Below, piece by piece: positions 23,130-33,828 of a stretch of 64,000 bases of DNA. The position numbers were made by a program, and so were the translations under genes. The stretch is taken from positions 9,010,207 to 9,074,206 of the forward strand of contig CM023536.1 in assembly GCA_013350335.1 (NCBI GenBank), in the 5' to 3' direction. A model generated the notes under the pieces. That model worked only from the letters and a program-made list of their open reading frames with translations, was not told the DNA's origin and made no database searches. Numbering within the stretch: the stretch's first letter is position 1; each line of letters opens with the position of its first letter. The stretch comes from Chimonanthus salicifolius. Lineage: Eukaryota > Streptophyta > Magnoliopsida > Laurales > Calycanthaceae.

Positions 23130-24660
23130 TGCTCTACTTATTTCTCTTTAGACGAGTGTATTTGTTTTTCCTTTAGCTAGTATATGTTCTTTAGCTATGA
23201 TTGAATTCTACCTCGCCCAGGTTGCGGGTTGTTGTCTGTTTGTAATTTGTGGAGCTTCCTCCCTTTTTGAATGAAATTCTTACCTCTTATTTAAAAAAAT
23301 AAAATAATAATGAACCCCATCCGACACTATCCGAATAGCTTACCTGGATTACTCAACCCGATCCGATCCAAATTTCTGAACCAAGTCAACCCGAGTGTTG
23401 TTTTATAACATGGTGAACTAGGGTCGAGCTGGGTTCCGTCAGGTCGGGTTGATTATAAATTTCTTAACCAACCTGACCCAAATTTCATGCGGCTTTTTAT
23501 TTTTCCAACCGGATCCGATCCAACTCAAAATATACAAATATATAACTCAAACCCAATGATTTCTCAGGTCGGGATATGCACAACCTTTGGTGTACAATTT
23601 TCTCGGGTCGGTGATGAATCTCTAGCAGAGAGGGAGAGGAGAAATCTTATGTAACTAAGGCTCAGCCAAGGATCAATTTTAGGCTCTATATTATGTAGAA
23701 TAATATACATAGAGAATTTTGTGTGTCTTTCTTAATCAAGAAGAGACTCTCTAATCTTATTTATAGGGAAACTGAAATAAAAAGCAAATAAAGAGGAAAT
23801 CCCTAAATAGGAAAATACAATATTTAGTAAAGAATAATAATGGAAATATCTAAATCTATCTATAACACCTAAACGTATGCTAATAAGAATCTACCACCAA
23901 GTAAACATAAGTGGTCAAATTTAGTCTAAAAATTTCTACTATAAATTCGCTTGAACTCAATGATTTCTCATTGGACCAGTGTAGTTGTTTTAACTTCTGC
24001 TAGTATATGTTCTTTAGCTATGATTGAATTCTACCTTGCCCAAGTTGTGGGATTTTTGTCTATTTGTATACTGTGGGGCTTCCTCCCTTTTTGAATGAAT
24101 TTCTTAGCTTTCATTAAAAAAATAATAATAATAATTATTGAATTTCACCCGGCATTATCTGAATTGTTGATCTGGATTACTCAACTCGACCCAACTCAAA
24201 TTTCTGAACTAAGTCAACCCAAGTGTTGTTTTATAACATAGTGCACTCGGGTCGAGTCGGGTTACATCAGGTCGGGTTGATTATAAATTTCTCAACCCAA
24301 CTTGATCCAAATTTCATACGGATTTTTATTTTTCCAACTTAATCCGACCCAAACCCAATAATTTCTCAGGTCGAGTCATGTGCAACCTTTGTTGTACACT
24401 TTTCTCGGGTCGGTGATGAATTTCCAGTAGAGGAAGAGGAGAAATCTTGTGTAACGAAGGCTCACTCAAGGATCGATTTTAGGTTCTATACCATGTAGAA
24501 TAATATACATAGAGAATTTGGCGTATCTTCTTTAATCAAGGAAATACTCTCTAATCTTATTTATAGAGAAACTAAATTACAAATATAGATAAATAAACAT
24601 TAGTGGTCAAATTTAGTCTTAAAATTTTTACTATAAATTCTCTTGAACTCAATGATCTTA
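23130..24660. repeat. Direct duplication of about 0.7 kb (23130-23960 / 23970-24660)
   Basis: Both halves contain, in the same order: a ctagtatatgttctttagct block ending gaatgaa...ttaaaaaaat (resembling a LINE-type 3' end), a GGGTCGGG repeat, and a block with ggtgatgaat, aggagaaatct and tagaataatatacatagaga. Divergence is moderate. No gene is seen in either half. Confidence 0.72.
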
Positions 24661-25292
24661 TTCGGCTGTAATCATAGTCTCCATCCTTCCGTTAGCAGAG
24701 TCAGAAAAACCTCTTCATTAGGTTTAATGAGTAAACAATAATTGAAGCTAATGTATCCCATTGCTTAATCTATCCTAAATTACGCTCGCAGCAATGCATT
24801 TTTCAAGTTTATAGCTTTACATTGTAAAGTGAGAAATTCATAAAGATTGTTACTAATGAAATTTATTAACAACAACTGGATCTATGGCATAAAGGAATAA
24901 AATATAGTATGATTAAATAGCACCCCTATCCAACTTGATGTTGGACTCACAATATGCTTATCAGAAATTTATCTTTTCAGATAAATATAAAGAAGTAATA
25001 CTACAGTTCATTTCTCTAAAAAAATTAAAAATATGCTAACTCCAATGATACATATAAACGTAACAACAACAATATATGATGAGACATGAGAGTCTTTCTA
25101 ATCAAATGATTGGTATTTTAAATCAATATTTATTTATGACAGATTTGATGTTTACTTTCTGTTCATTTGGTGGGTTTTCCAATTTAATTTGACAAGTTAG
25201 TGGCCCAACATAGGACTTGTTTGATCCCCTAAATGAGGACATCTAACACAGAATGGGTCTATCTAGTGATCCATCAAAATATACATGGCTTG

Positions 25293-25636
25293 TAAGGTTG
25301 CAACTCGGGTCGGGCGGATCGGGTTCCTTAAAATCTAACCCGACAGACACGAATTCTCAACCCGAATCTCACAACCCTACCCGACCCAAATTCTAACCCG
25401 AATCAACTCGAATTCTGACTCGACCCGTATTTTGAACCCATTTTAGACTAATTTTAGTCGGGTCGGGTTGGGTTAACTTATAAAATTCTCAACCCAATCC
25501 GACCCGAATTTCATGTGGATTTTTATCTTCTCAGTCCGACCCGACCCGCTGACCTGAAATTCTCGACCCGACCCATATGATTTCTCGGGTCGGGTCATGC
25601 GGGTTGGGCCAAAACCCAACCCGAGTTGCAGCCCTA
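25293..25636. mobile_element. hAT-like MITE, GGGTCGGG family, with 8-bp TSD
   Basis: The 344-bp element has termini TAAGGTTGCAACTCGGGT and, from the other end, TAGGGCTGCAACTCGGGT. A perfect 8-bp duplication atggcttg lies at 25285-25292 and 25637-25644. The paralogous B unit (near 11587) lacks it. The interior is almost entirely CGGGTCGGGTTGGG-type sequence and its complement. There is no coding capacity. Target-site length and TAGGG-type ends fit hAT. Confidence 0.85.
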
Positions 25637-25669
25637 ATGGCTTGTATATCGGAACTTATTGGATTAGAA

Positions 25670-25960
25670 GATAAATTAGAGGGGCTTTATTTTTAGAAAT
25701 GGGTTGCCTTCACATTAGTTGAAGGTTTATCAGCATGTAAATTTAAGAAGATATATTAGAGGGGCTTTATTTTTAGAAATGGGTTTCCTTCACATTAGTT
25801 GAACGTTTATGTGCATGTAAATTTTAGAACATATATTTAGAGAGATTTTACTTTTAGAAATGGGTTGCCTTCACATTATTGAATGTTTATCTACATGCAA
25901 ATCTAATGTTAAATTGCATGTCTATTTGTAGTATGAATAAGGGTTTTGACTCCCATATGA
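25670..25960 (+). promoter_or_regulatory. Triplicated upstream block and decayed promoter of copy C
   Basis: A block of about 85-90 bp (ggctttatttttagaaatgg to atttaagaagatatattaga) is repeated three times between 25677 and 25900. The third merges with the RY-like inverted pair (CATGCAAA at 25894, TTGCATG near 25914). The position of the TATA box now reads cccatatgagg, a damaged TATATAAGG. This matches the pseudogene status of copy C. Confidence 0.65.
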
Positions 25961-26016
25961 GGCTTTGGATCATCACATTGTACACAATCAAAGAGATTCA
26001 ATATTATAAAGAGAGA

Positions 26017-26622
26017 ATGTAGTGAAAGAGTCTTATAGTTGCAAATTTGGTGGGTGTAATTTTGATGGCAATGATTGTGGGGCAAATAAGGGCTTCATTC
26101 GACAGCTTATTATGTACCGGCTCATGTGACGTAACCTGCGACACAACGTTGCATTTTCTACCTGTTTGCAATGAGTTTTGTAATTGAATTTGTCAACGCT
26201 CTCATTTAAAAACCTGATTAGAGTGCACATTTAGTTGCTCTTCAAAATCATGCATACACCTTCAACTTGGTATGGACCTAAATTTCCTTTTTTTTTTGGG
26301 ATAATGTAGGTATCCTTACTCCACTTGGTAACGACCTAAATTTTTTTGTGATGAAGAGAGCAAGTTATTTTCTTTAATAGAAATAACTCAGTGGAATGGT
26401 CAAAATACTAATCTCATCAGTAAGCAAAAATAGATCAATGTTTTGCAAGATCCATTTGTTTAATGATGAAAAAGGATGAGACCCATCCTTAATATAAATC
26501 CACACTAATAAGATGTTTAGGTCTACTGATCAAATATTTTTTTTTTTCTGTTTTTTGCAGACGATGATGAAAACTTGATAAATTGCATGAAATCCTGCTA
26601 CAACTCCTGCAACAATGAATAG
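26017..26622 (+). pseudogene. Cysteine-rich peptide copy C, nonsense pseudogene
   Basis: Exon 1 (26017-26269) and exon 2 (26561-26622) line up with intact family members without frameshifts, and all twelve cysteine codons survive. Exon 1 carries four stops: TAG and TGA immediately after ATG (26020, 26023), TGA at 26185 and TGA at 26215. Splice sites are still present (G|GTATGG, TTTTGCAG). Exon 2 is intact and encodes C-x3-C-x3-C and a TAG stop. The TATA box is also damaged. It is not expected to make a peptide from the usual start. Confidence 0.85.
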
Positions 26623-27073
26623 TGGACTCCACAGCCTTTATAAAAATATGTTTGAAGCAAATAAAACATGAGCATCAAGCTCATGACTAAGTCTTTATGT
26701 ATGTAACAAAAGGACATGAGCATTACACTCATGCTACAAGTTAGAGATGTGTGGCTCATAATTCAATAAATAGATATTAATGCATGTGCTTTGGATTTTA
26801 TTCATGTCTTCTGTTTTGATAAACATTGTCATAGATTCTGTGGGCTATATTTAGTAACAAAGTCACGTACAATTAGAAATTTAAAATAAAGAACATCCTG
26901 TCTGATAATATTTCATAGTCAAGCCAGTGAGTTTCACATCACTATATCCTAGATATTAATGAACTATATTTTATTTTAGATATTAGTCAAATATAAAGTC
27001 GGTTCATTAAGTTATGATTTGACTATTTTGAATTTTTTTCAATATTGTTGGACTATTAGTATAGGGTATATTA
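26623..27073. other. 3' flank of copy C
   Basis: AT-rich sequence with AATAAA motifs, homologous to the 3' flanks of copies A, B, D and I (gtaacaaaaggacatgagca near 26702). No further gene. Confidence 0.6.
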
Positions 27074-27081
27074 GATAGCCT

Positions 27082-27940
27082 TAGGACTGCAACTCGAATC
27101 GGACAGGTCAGACTTTAATTAACCCAACTTTAACTCATATCACAACACATTAAACCCGACTTAATCCAACTCGAATTAAAAATTCGATTTATTCAATCTC
27201 ACCTGACCCAAATTTATGTTACACTAAACTTAATCCGACCTGAATTTCAGCTATTATTTATTCCCCACCGACATCCTTCCACCTCTTGAAAAATTCAACC
27301 CTTTTCATCCAACCCTTTGCTTTTCCACTCTCGGAAGACCAACCATTTGCATTTTCTCTCTTCCCAAAAACTACCAGTACCAGCCATCTCATAAGCTACC
27401 CTAGCCTAGACACCTATCGTAATTAGACCTAAGTCCCCATTAATCTCTCCCACAGTAGCCTTACCAACTACAGCCACTGTTTACCTCATGTCAGTGTTTC
27501 ACAATATTCTCAAAGTATAAACCCAAATATATTTCAGGCAAAAAAAAAGATTAGGGAGAGATTTGAGAGGAACGGAAAGAGAACCAGAGAGAGATTAGAG
27601 AGAGATATCAAAGAACAACATGAGAGATCTCGGTGATGAGAAGCATAATCGCCTGCGAAGGAGGAAAATGAGAGGAAAACTTAAGGCTAGGACTGAAAAA
27701 TTGATACTTGTGATTAGCATATTAGGGTTTGAGGGTGGAGGGATTTTTATAATAAATTAGAAAATTCAGGGTCAGGTTGAAAATTAAAGACCTCAGCTTA
27801 ATCCGATCTGAATTTTGTGCGGGTCTTTCTCTTCTCAACCCGACCCCACCCTATGGCCCGACCCTTGTAACCCGACCTGCATGATTTCTCGAGTTGGGTC
27901 ATATGGGTCGGGCCAAAACCCGACCCGAGTTGCAGCCCTA
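27082..27940. mobile_element. Longer hAT-like element of the GGGTCGGG family
   Basis: Termini TAGGACTGCAACTCGAAT and, from the other end, TAGGGCTGCAACTCGGGT. Flanks gatagcct (27074-27081) and gatagact (27941-27948) make an 8-bp duplication with one mismatch. The A unit has the uninterrupted host sequence (tattagatggacttta near 515). The interior (about 27250-27770) is unrelated filler, so this may be a longer non-autonomous relative of the 344-bp MITE. No transposase is seen. Confidence 0.75.
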
Positions 27941-28030
27941 GATAGACTTTAATTTTCGAAGTTGGTTCCCTTTTCATTAGTTGAATGTTTATCTACATGC
28001 AAATATATGGTTAAATTGCATGTCTCTTTG

Positions 28031-28306
28031 TAGGGCTGAAACCTGACCTGAATTGTTCATCTGAATTACTCAACCCAAGCCGACCCGAATTTCTTGACTC
28101 AATCCAAATGTTGTTTTATAACTTGGTGCATTCGGGTTGAGTCAAGTTGCTTTGGGTCAAGTCTGGTTGATTTTTAATTTCTCAACCCAATTTCATTTTT
28201 CCAACCTGATTTGACCCGAAATATATAAATACATAACCCAAACTCACTGATTTGTAGGGTCGAGTCATGTAAATCGGATTAAAACACGACCCATGTTTCA
28301 CCCCTA
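28031..28306. mobile_element. hAT-like MITE in the relic promoter downstream of copy C
   Basis: Runs from TAGGGCTGAAACC to the complement of TAGGGGTGAAAC, with flanks tctctttg and tgtctttg (imperfect 8-bp duplication). It is at the same site as the elements at 611-832 and 13080-13301, so the insertion predates the spread of the unit. Confidence 0.65.
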
Positions 28307-28314
28307 TGTCTTTG

Positions 28315-28500
28315 TAGCATGGATTTGGAGTTTAAGTCCTATATAAGGCCTTGGACATCACATTATGTTTTCAAACTTGCTGGGTTTAATTTTGATTCCA
28401 ATGGTGGCGGGACAGATAAGGGCCTTGTCCAAACTCCAATGCATACCTAGTAAGTAGCTTGAGTTGCATTTGCCCAATGTTGTTTGCGATGTGTTTAATG
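28315..28500 (+). pseudogene. Relic exon 1 downstream of copy C
   Basis: Best-preserved promoter of the relic series (tcctatataaggcc near 28336), followed by a decayed signal-peptide region (tcaaacttgctgggtttaat, then gggacagataagggcc). The sequence then diverges and no cysteine triads remain in frame. Confidence 0.65.
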
Positions 28501-29265
28501 GTTTAAATCTAAATATATTAACAATTTATGTTATAGTTGGTACATTTACCATAGCCTTATCTTTCAAATTCAAACAATTATAATTTTTAAAGGGTAGCCA
28601 TACATACATCCCTATAAATTTTTTATATAGTCCCCCTCTCTTCTTCTTTTTTCCTATTTTACCCCTACATCATTTTTTATTTTTTCTTTTTCATCGTTTT
28701 CATTTCATTCGCTCTCCTCTCTTTCTCCTGTTTCCTTTTCTTTTGTATACCAATATACAATACAAAAGAACGAAACAGAATCCCACTCTTTCCTCTCCTT
28801 TCCTCGCTGCCAACAGAGGACGGTGATCCTTTTGATCTTCTTTCCTTCCATTTGTCACCTGTTGTTGTGTCTCGTCTCCGGTCCTGACGCAGCGTGTAGC
28901 AAGATCAAGCACACTGTGTCGTCACATAAGCGAGCTTCAATTGGACTTGAAGTCTGATTGATAGTTAGCAGGGCAGAACTTGCACTGGGTTGAATGGGTT
29001 CTTTGGCGAGATTGGGTTAATGGGCTCACTGGGCTTAATTGGAGTGGGATGAGTTCAAAGTATTGAATGGGAGTCTACGGATAAGGATTAGGAGATCTAG
29101 ATGTGGAGATGATGGAGTTGGTGGAAGGTAAATAAAGAAGAATAAAAGAAGAAAAGGAAAACAAGGAGACTGGATGTATGGGCCAAGGGTAGTGGGCGGT
29201 GCTCTGTTTCACAACAGGGACTGATGGAAGAGCTTGGTTGCAGATAGTCTAGCGGGGCTGGGTTA

Positions 29266-31001
29266 TGATGAGTGCAAAATAAATACATATTTTATTCTTA
29301 AATTTATAATTGTTAGTATCTCATTTTATTTAATTTTATCTAATTTGTATAATTTTGTGTTTTGCAGGTTTAAAAGTGAGGATGACAGAAAAAATGCTTA
29401 AATATAAAGCCTGGGCCCATTATGAGTTATTTTGGACCTCAAGCCCAATTATTAAGCCCATTAAGAAAAGTCCATGAAGAAATCCACATGTGTGAATAAT
29501 ATCTTCATTATCTCAAGAGGAAATTCGAAATTTAGAAGTCAATATAAGAGGATTTTCGAATTTGGCAAGTGGATTAAGGAAAGAGAAAGAAAATAAGAAA
29601 GGGAGAAAAATAAGGAAGGTTTGATATATGTTCAGTATTTTGGTCATAAATTTCTACTCTGATATTCAATTGCTTTGATTCTTTTTGCGTTGGAAAGAAG
29701 ACTTCAAGAGCTACAACTTTGTAGTTTACGACTTTTCCTGATTCGGAAGTTAAAAGGATGAAAACTGAGCTGTAAGATGGTGCATGTGTAAAAAACGGGA
29801 TTTTTCACCCACTTTCCTTATACAAATTTAGCTCCTTGCCTCCTTTAAGTCATTCCATATTTAGCACAAATCAAATCCGCCCTCCATGTGTCCCTTGCTT
29901 TATTTAAATCTTTGAATCCAATCCATTCATTCCACCTCCTTTCATCTATAAATACTAGCCCTCTCCCATTGAGAAAACTGAACTTGAGCATTGAAGAAAA
30001 GGAGAGGAGAGGAAGAAGAGAAGGAGAAAGACTGTGGGATTTTCAATCCACATTGGGTTCTAAGGTTGGTGGATTTTGACTTTCATTGTATTTCTTTTTC
30101 TTTAAAATTCCATTGATATGTAAGTCTAAATTCATGTTTCATAAATAAAATTGAGGTGTGATGAAATATTTAGTCTATGGTTTTCCAATTATTCAATTTA
30201 TGTATGATGATTATTTGATTTTATTTTTATTCTTTAATTAAGTTTATGTGTGGATTTATTTTAATTATTTCAGATTAAATGTGATGAAAATTTAGATTGA
30301 ATAGACTTCCTTCTTCGATCTAAGGCTCTTATTTTAAGAGTGCGATGAAATATTTTAGATTTGGAGATGAAGTTTAAATTCTATTCATTCTAAGGTTTAA
30401 TTTGAGATTTTTAATTTAATGAAATATATGGATTTAATTCTTAGAATATTTATCGATGAAAAATTTGAATGCATGATTGGTGATTTACGTGAGCTCCGTA
30501 TTCTAGGCCTTTGTTTTATTTTTAAAATATGGAAAATAATGCCTCCTTAATTCTTTGAGCCAGTTCCACTGTAAATATGTACAGATGTAATTTAGGTGCC
30601 TTTAATTTTATTTTTGTTTATAAATCCAAAAACTCTTGAAATTGATGAACTAGGTTGGAAATAATTTAATTGCATCTTAATTTTGTATTTTAAATTAAAT
30701 TGAGATTGTTTATATTTTTATATTAATGCCACCATCTTAATTAAAATTAGTTAAATTGTTAGATTCTATGTTTAAATGTAGAATGTTTCTAAATTAAGAT
30801 TAAAATTCATAAATTAGATTAACAATTCCACGTTCATGATTTATCTCCATATTTCTCAAAGTTCTTAAAATATCTAATTCAATGGTGTATTTTCATGGAT
30901 ATATTTTCCTAAGTTCCGATGGGTTCAACCTCGCACTTAATCGCTATACTATTTAAATGGTTCGTGCGCTTGCGAGTTATAAATTTAAAATTTGCACAAC
31001 A
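29266..31001 (+). mobile_element. Solo LTR, TGATGAG...CACAACA family, inside the MULE
   Basis: 1736-bp segment starting TGATGAGTGCAAAAT and ending TTGCACAACA, with a perfect 5-bp duplication ggtta (29261-29265, 31002-31006). MULE sequence is continuous across it. A TATA box (ctataaatacta near 29947) and downstream purine-rich leader indicate the LTR promoter. The full-length relative at 52940 carries a tRNA-Asp-type primer site after its LTR, so the family is Ty3/Gypsy, Athila or Tat-like. Confidence 0.88.
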
Positions 31002-31011
31002 GGTTAGAAGA

Positions 31012-31300
31012 TGGGGCAGACGAACAGAGTGGTGCAACGTGGATCTCAGGTTGACTTCAGACGCAGTTTGGTGGTGGTTGTCAGCAGTGATTGGGCGAGT
31101 GAAGTGTATGGGCCAAGGGTAGTGGGTGGTGCTCTGTTTCACAATAGGGACAGATGGAAGAGCTTGGTTGTAGATGGTCTAGCGGGGCTGGGTTTGAAGA
31201 TGGGGCCGACGAATAGAGGGGTGCAATGTGGATCTCAAGTTGACTTCAAACGCAGTTTGGTGGTGGTTGTCAGCAGTGATTGGGCGAGTGAAGTCTAGAA
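31012..31300 (+). repeat. Internal tandem duplication in the MULE
   Basis: A unit of about 190 bp beginning agatggggcagacgaacaga is followed by a second, partial copy (from about 31198). The block gggccaagggtagtgg followed by ggtgctctgtttcaca also occurs at 29177-29215, on the other side of the nested LTR. Confidence 0.75.
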
Positions 31301-32025
31301 GAGCGGTAGGTCGCTGGATGTGGCCTGCAGATGATGGATCTGGCAGCAAGATCAGGCGTAGTTTGTTGGGCGAGGGGCTGGGCAGCAACAGGGTAGAGGT
31401 GGTCGCTGATCTGGATGGGCAGAGGCAACGTGGGCAGCAGTGGAGGTTGACCAGTATGGTAGGCGATCATGATTCTGGCCACTGGTGGTGGTGCCTGATT
31501 TGTGGCACAATCAGCAGCAATGTTAGACTGTTCTGCTGCCTGCAACCAGCCGTATCCGTTGCTGCTACTGAGCATCCTCACTTCTAGGTTCCCTACAAAC
31601 TGCCAAGTTGTCCACAGCCCTGTCAGCAAACGCCCTTACTCCATTCATTTTCCGCCCATCTCGCCTCACCGAACTCCTCTCACCTACCTTTGGCCTTTCA
31701 AGTCACAGTTACCCACAAGCTGTTGACACCTCCGTCTGCAGCCACCAACCAACGTCTCAGCCAACAACACTGAGCCTCTACCCATCGTCGCCGATATCAT
31801 CTATATCAACATGAGCGATTGCACAGCCCCACCTGGCCGCTCCGTCACTCACCATGTGCATTTGCTCAAGTTGAAGATAAGGAGGAAGTTCAATATAGTC
31901 TTAGGATCCGAGAAAGATGGAAGGAAAAAGAGAAAACGGAAATCAATGAGGGGTGAAATAAGAAAAAAAGAGGGAGTGTATACAAAAACATTATGGGGGT
32001 GTATGTATCGCTACCCATTTTTAAA

Positions 32026-32510
32026 CCATAAACTAGTTGGTGATTGTCCTATAACTAATCGAGATTATGTCTTTAGTTAATGACATTATGTCCATGTGGT
32101 ATATACTTTAAAGAAATTATTAGCTGATTACCAATTGGAAATGACCAAACATGTGGAATAGTAAGGATGAAAAGTTCAATAAATTAAAATTATGTGAATG
32201 TCCTAGTTAAAAATAAAGTATATGACGAGACAATAATAAGAGATGCCTTCAATGCCAACAAATCTTATAATTTATTCATTTTTATCACTAAACCTTGTAC
32301 ATGTAAAACCGAAGTCCATTAATGAATTGTTTTGTCTAAATTAGCGAGATTAAGGTTGTTAATGCTAAAAAATATTTTTATTATTAAAAGTTAAGTATCA
32401 TAAGCATGAAGATAAAATTTAAAAATGGCAGTACGATGGAAACATTATGAAAGAAAATCGTAATGTCTTTGGTGTCCCTTACTTGTCAGTGTCCAAGTTC
32501 ATTAAACTAA
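32026..32510. other. Unit flank between MULE and LINE
   Basis: Homologous to 1050-1310, 13520-13800, 41760-42210 and 62810-63250. No gene seen. Confidence 0.55.
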
Positions 32511-32518
32511 GACATTGT

Positions 32519-33797
32519 TTTTTTAGCGGTAAAGAAGAAGATTCATTTAAAAAAAACAAGAACAAGACACATGAGGACAAAAGACAAAGCAAAGCAAAAC
32601 AAGAGAAAAGGGCCTAAGAGAGATAGACCCAAACACAAACAAAAAGAACCAAAAGTAAGGAACCTAAACAAAAGCAATTATCCTCCCGATAAATGGAAAA
32701 CTCCACAGATCGGTTCTTCCACGCCATTTTTAGCAAAGAAGTCTGCCACGCCATTAGCTGATCGCTTGATATGTAAAAAAGAAACCTCGAGGCCCGTCGA
32801 TAAACCCTTTATCTCCCTTACTAAAGTGATTAACCTCCAAGGAGGACGCTTAATCCCCTTAGCCCATTTGATAGCATTGGAAGAATCGCTTTCAATATCT
32901 AATTTGGCACCCCCACGCTCAATCCTAATGTCAAGGCTCTCCCGATATTAAGGAGTTCCGCCTCATTAGATTCCTTGGTCCCCACAGCTTCCGTAAATAT
33001 GATACTTATACGTTTCAGATGGTCTCTAAGAACACCTCCAATCCTTGTCGGCCTTGGTTTTCCTTTAGAAGCCCCATTCACATTAAACTTAAGAGTCCCC
33101 TGAGGAAGGAGGACCACTTAACTAGCTTTTTCTCCTGTTGTGGATTTGAACTCAAATAACCCTCCCAAGACTGACACAAATCTCTGGCTCTGAAACCTTT
33201 GAATTCTTTATTAGAGCACAACTAGGTACACAACCTCCACTTTGCTTTCTGAAAAAGATCAATACTCTCCATTGATTGCACTCAAAGATCCTAGCATTCA
33301 TTTCCTTCCAAATAGACCAAGAGACCACCACCGGAATTGAAATCCATGCCAACTTCCTCCTGCTTCTAAATCGGTGAATAAAGCACAATTCCACCAACCT
33401 CTCCTAAGATCTTGAGAAAACCCAAGATACTCCCAAAAGATTTAGAAAACTACTCCAAAGCTTCCAGGAGACGGGGCATGAGACAAGAAGACAATCGATA
33501 GTTTCATCACCTGCATTACAAAGAGCACAATTGGAATCTCCAACCAAACTCAAGAGTCCTCTTCTCCTAAGCTCCATCCTAGTTAAGATTTTATTTTTAG
33601 TGCAACACCAAAGAAGCACTTGTACCCTCAGGGGAGCTAGGCTTTTCCACATCAGGGATTGAGACCCATATGACCCAATACCACTCTGAGAAGCTAGTTC
33701 AATCAAAGATTTGACTGAAAAGATCCCCGAAGTATCATCAGTCCACACCAACTTATCCTCGCCATCAAGGTCCAGAGGAAACTTACCCAATTGTGAC
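32519..33797 (-). pseudogene. 5'-truncated LINE (L1-type) 3' end: zinc-binding and RNase H region
   Basis: On the minus strand the order is a reverse-transcriptase zinc-binding domain (33404-33790, with VWTDDTSGIFSVKS and the CALC...C region), a linker (SWSIWKEMNARIFE near 33320) and a plant-type RNase H (GTLKFNVNGASKGKPRP, SNEAELLNIGRALTL, 32899-33117). A weakly conserved tail leads into a short A run at 32519-32525. Frames are broken and the upstream endonuclease and RT are absent. Flanks gacattgt and gaccattgt suggest a target duplication, and the A unit (near 1313-1325) shows the empty site. This is typical incomplete reverse transcription. Confidence 0.85.
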
Positions 33798-33828
33798 CAT
33801 TGTAAATACTATAATAAGTGATGAGTGC

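Larger units (their letters stand above)
28592..32016. mobile_element. Non-autonomous MULE-like element (interrupted by a solo LTR)
   Basis: Terminal inverted repeats begin GGGTAGCCATACATACA on the left and GGGTAGCGATACATACA from the right, with recognisable similarity for about 70-130 bp. A perfect 9-bp duplication atttttaaa (28583-28591, 32017-32025) flanks it; the empty site is recognisable near 41745-41765. A 9-bp duplication with long inverted repeats is the Mutator-like pattern. Without the nested LTR it is about 1.7 kb. The interior is more GC-rich than its surroundings and has an internal duplication, as expected if it captured host fragments. No transposase frame is seen. Confidence 0.85.

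Noticed and set aside
31011..31587. Overlapping frames of 95-119 codons
   Set aside because: They fall in the MULE interior across an internal duplication. No recognisable protein and no conserved start.
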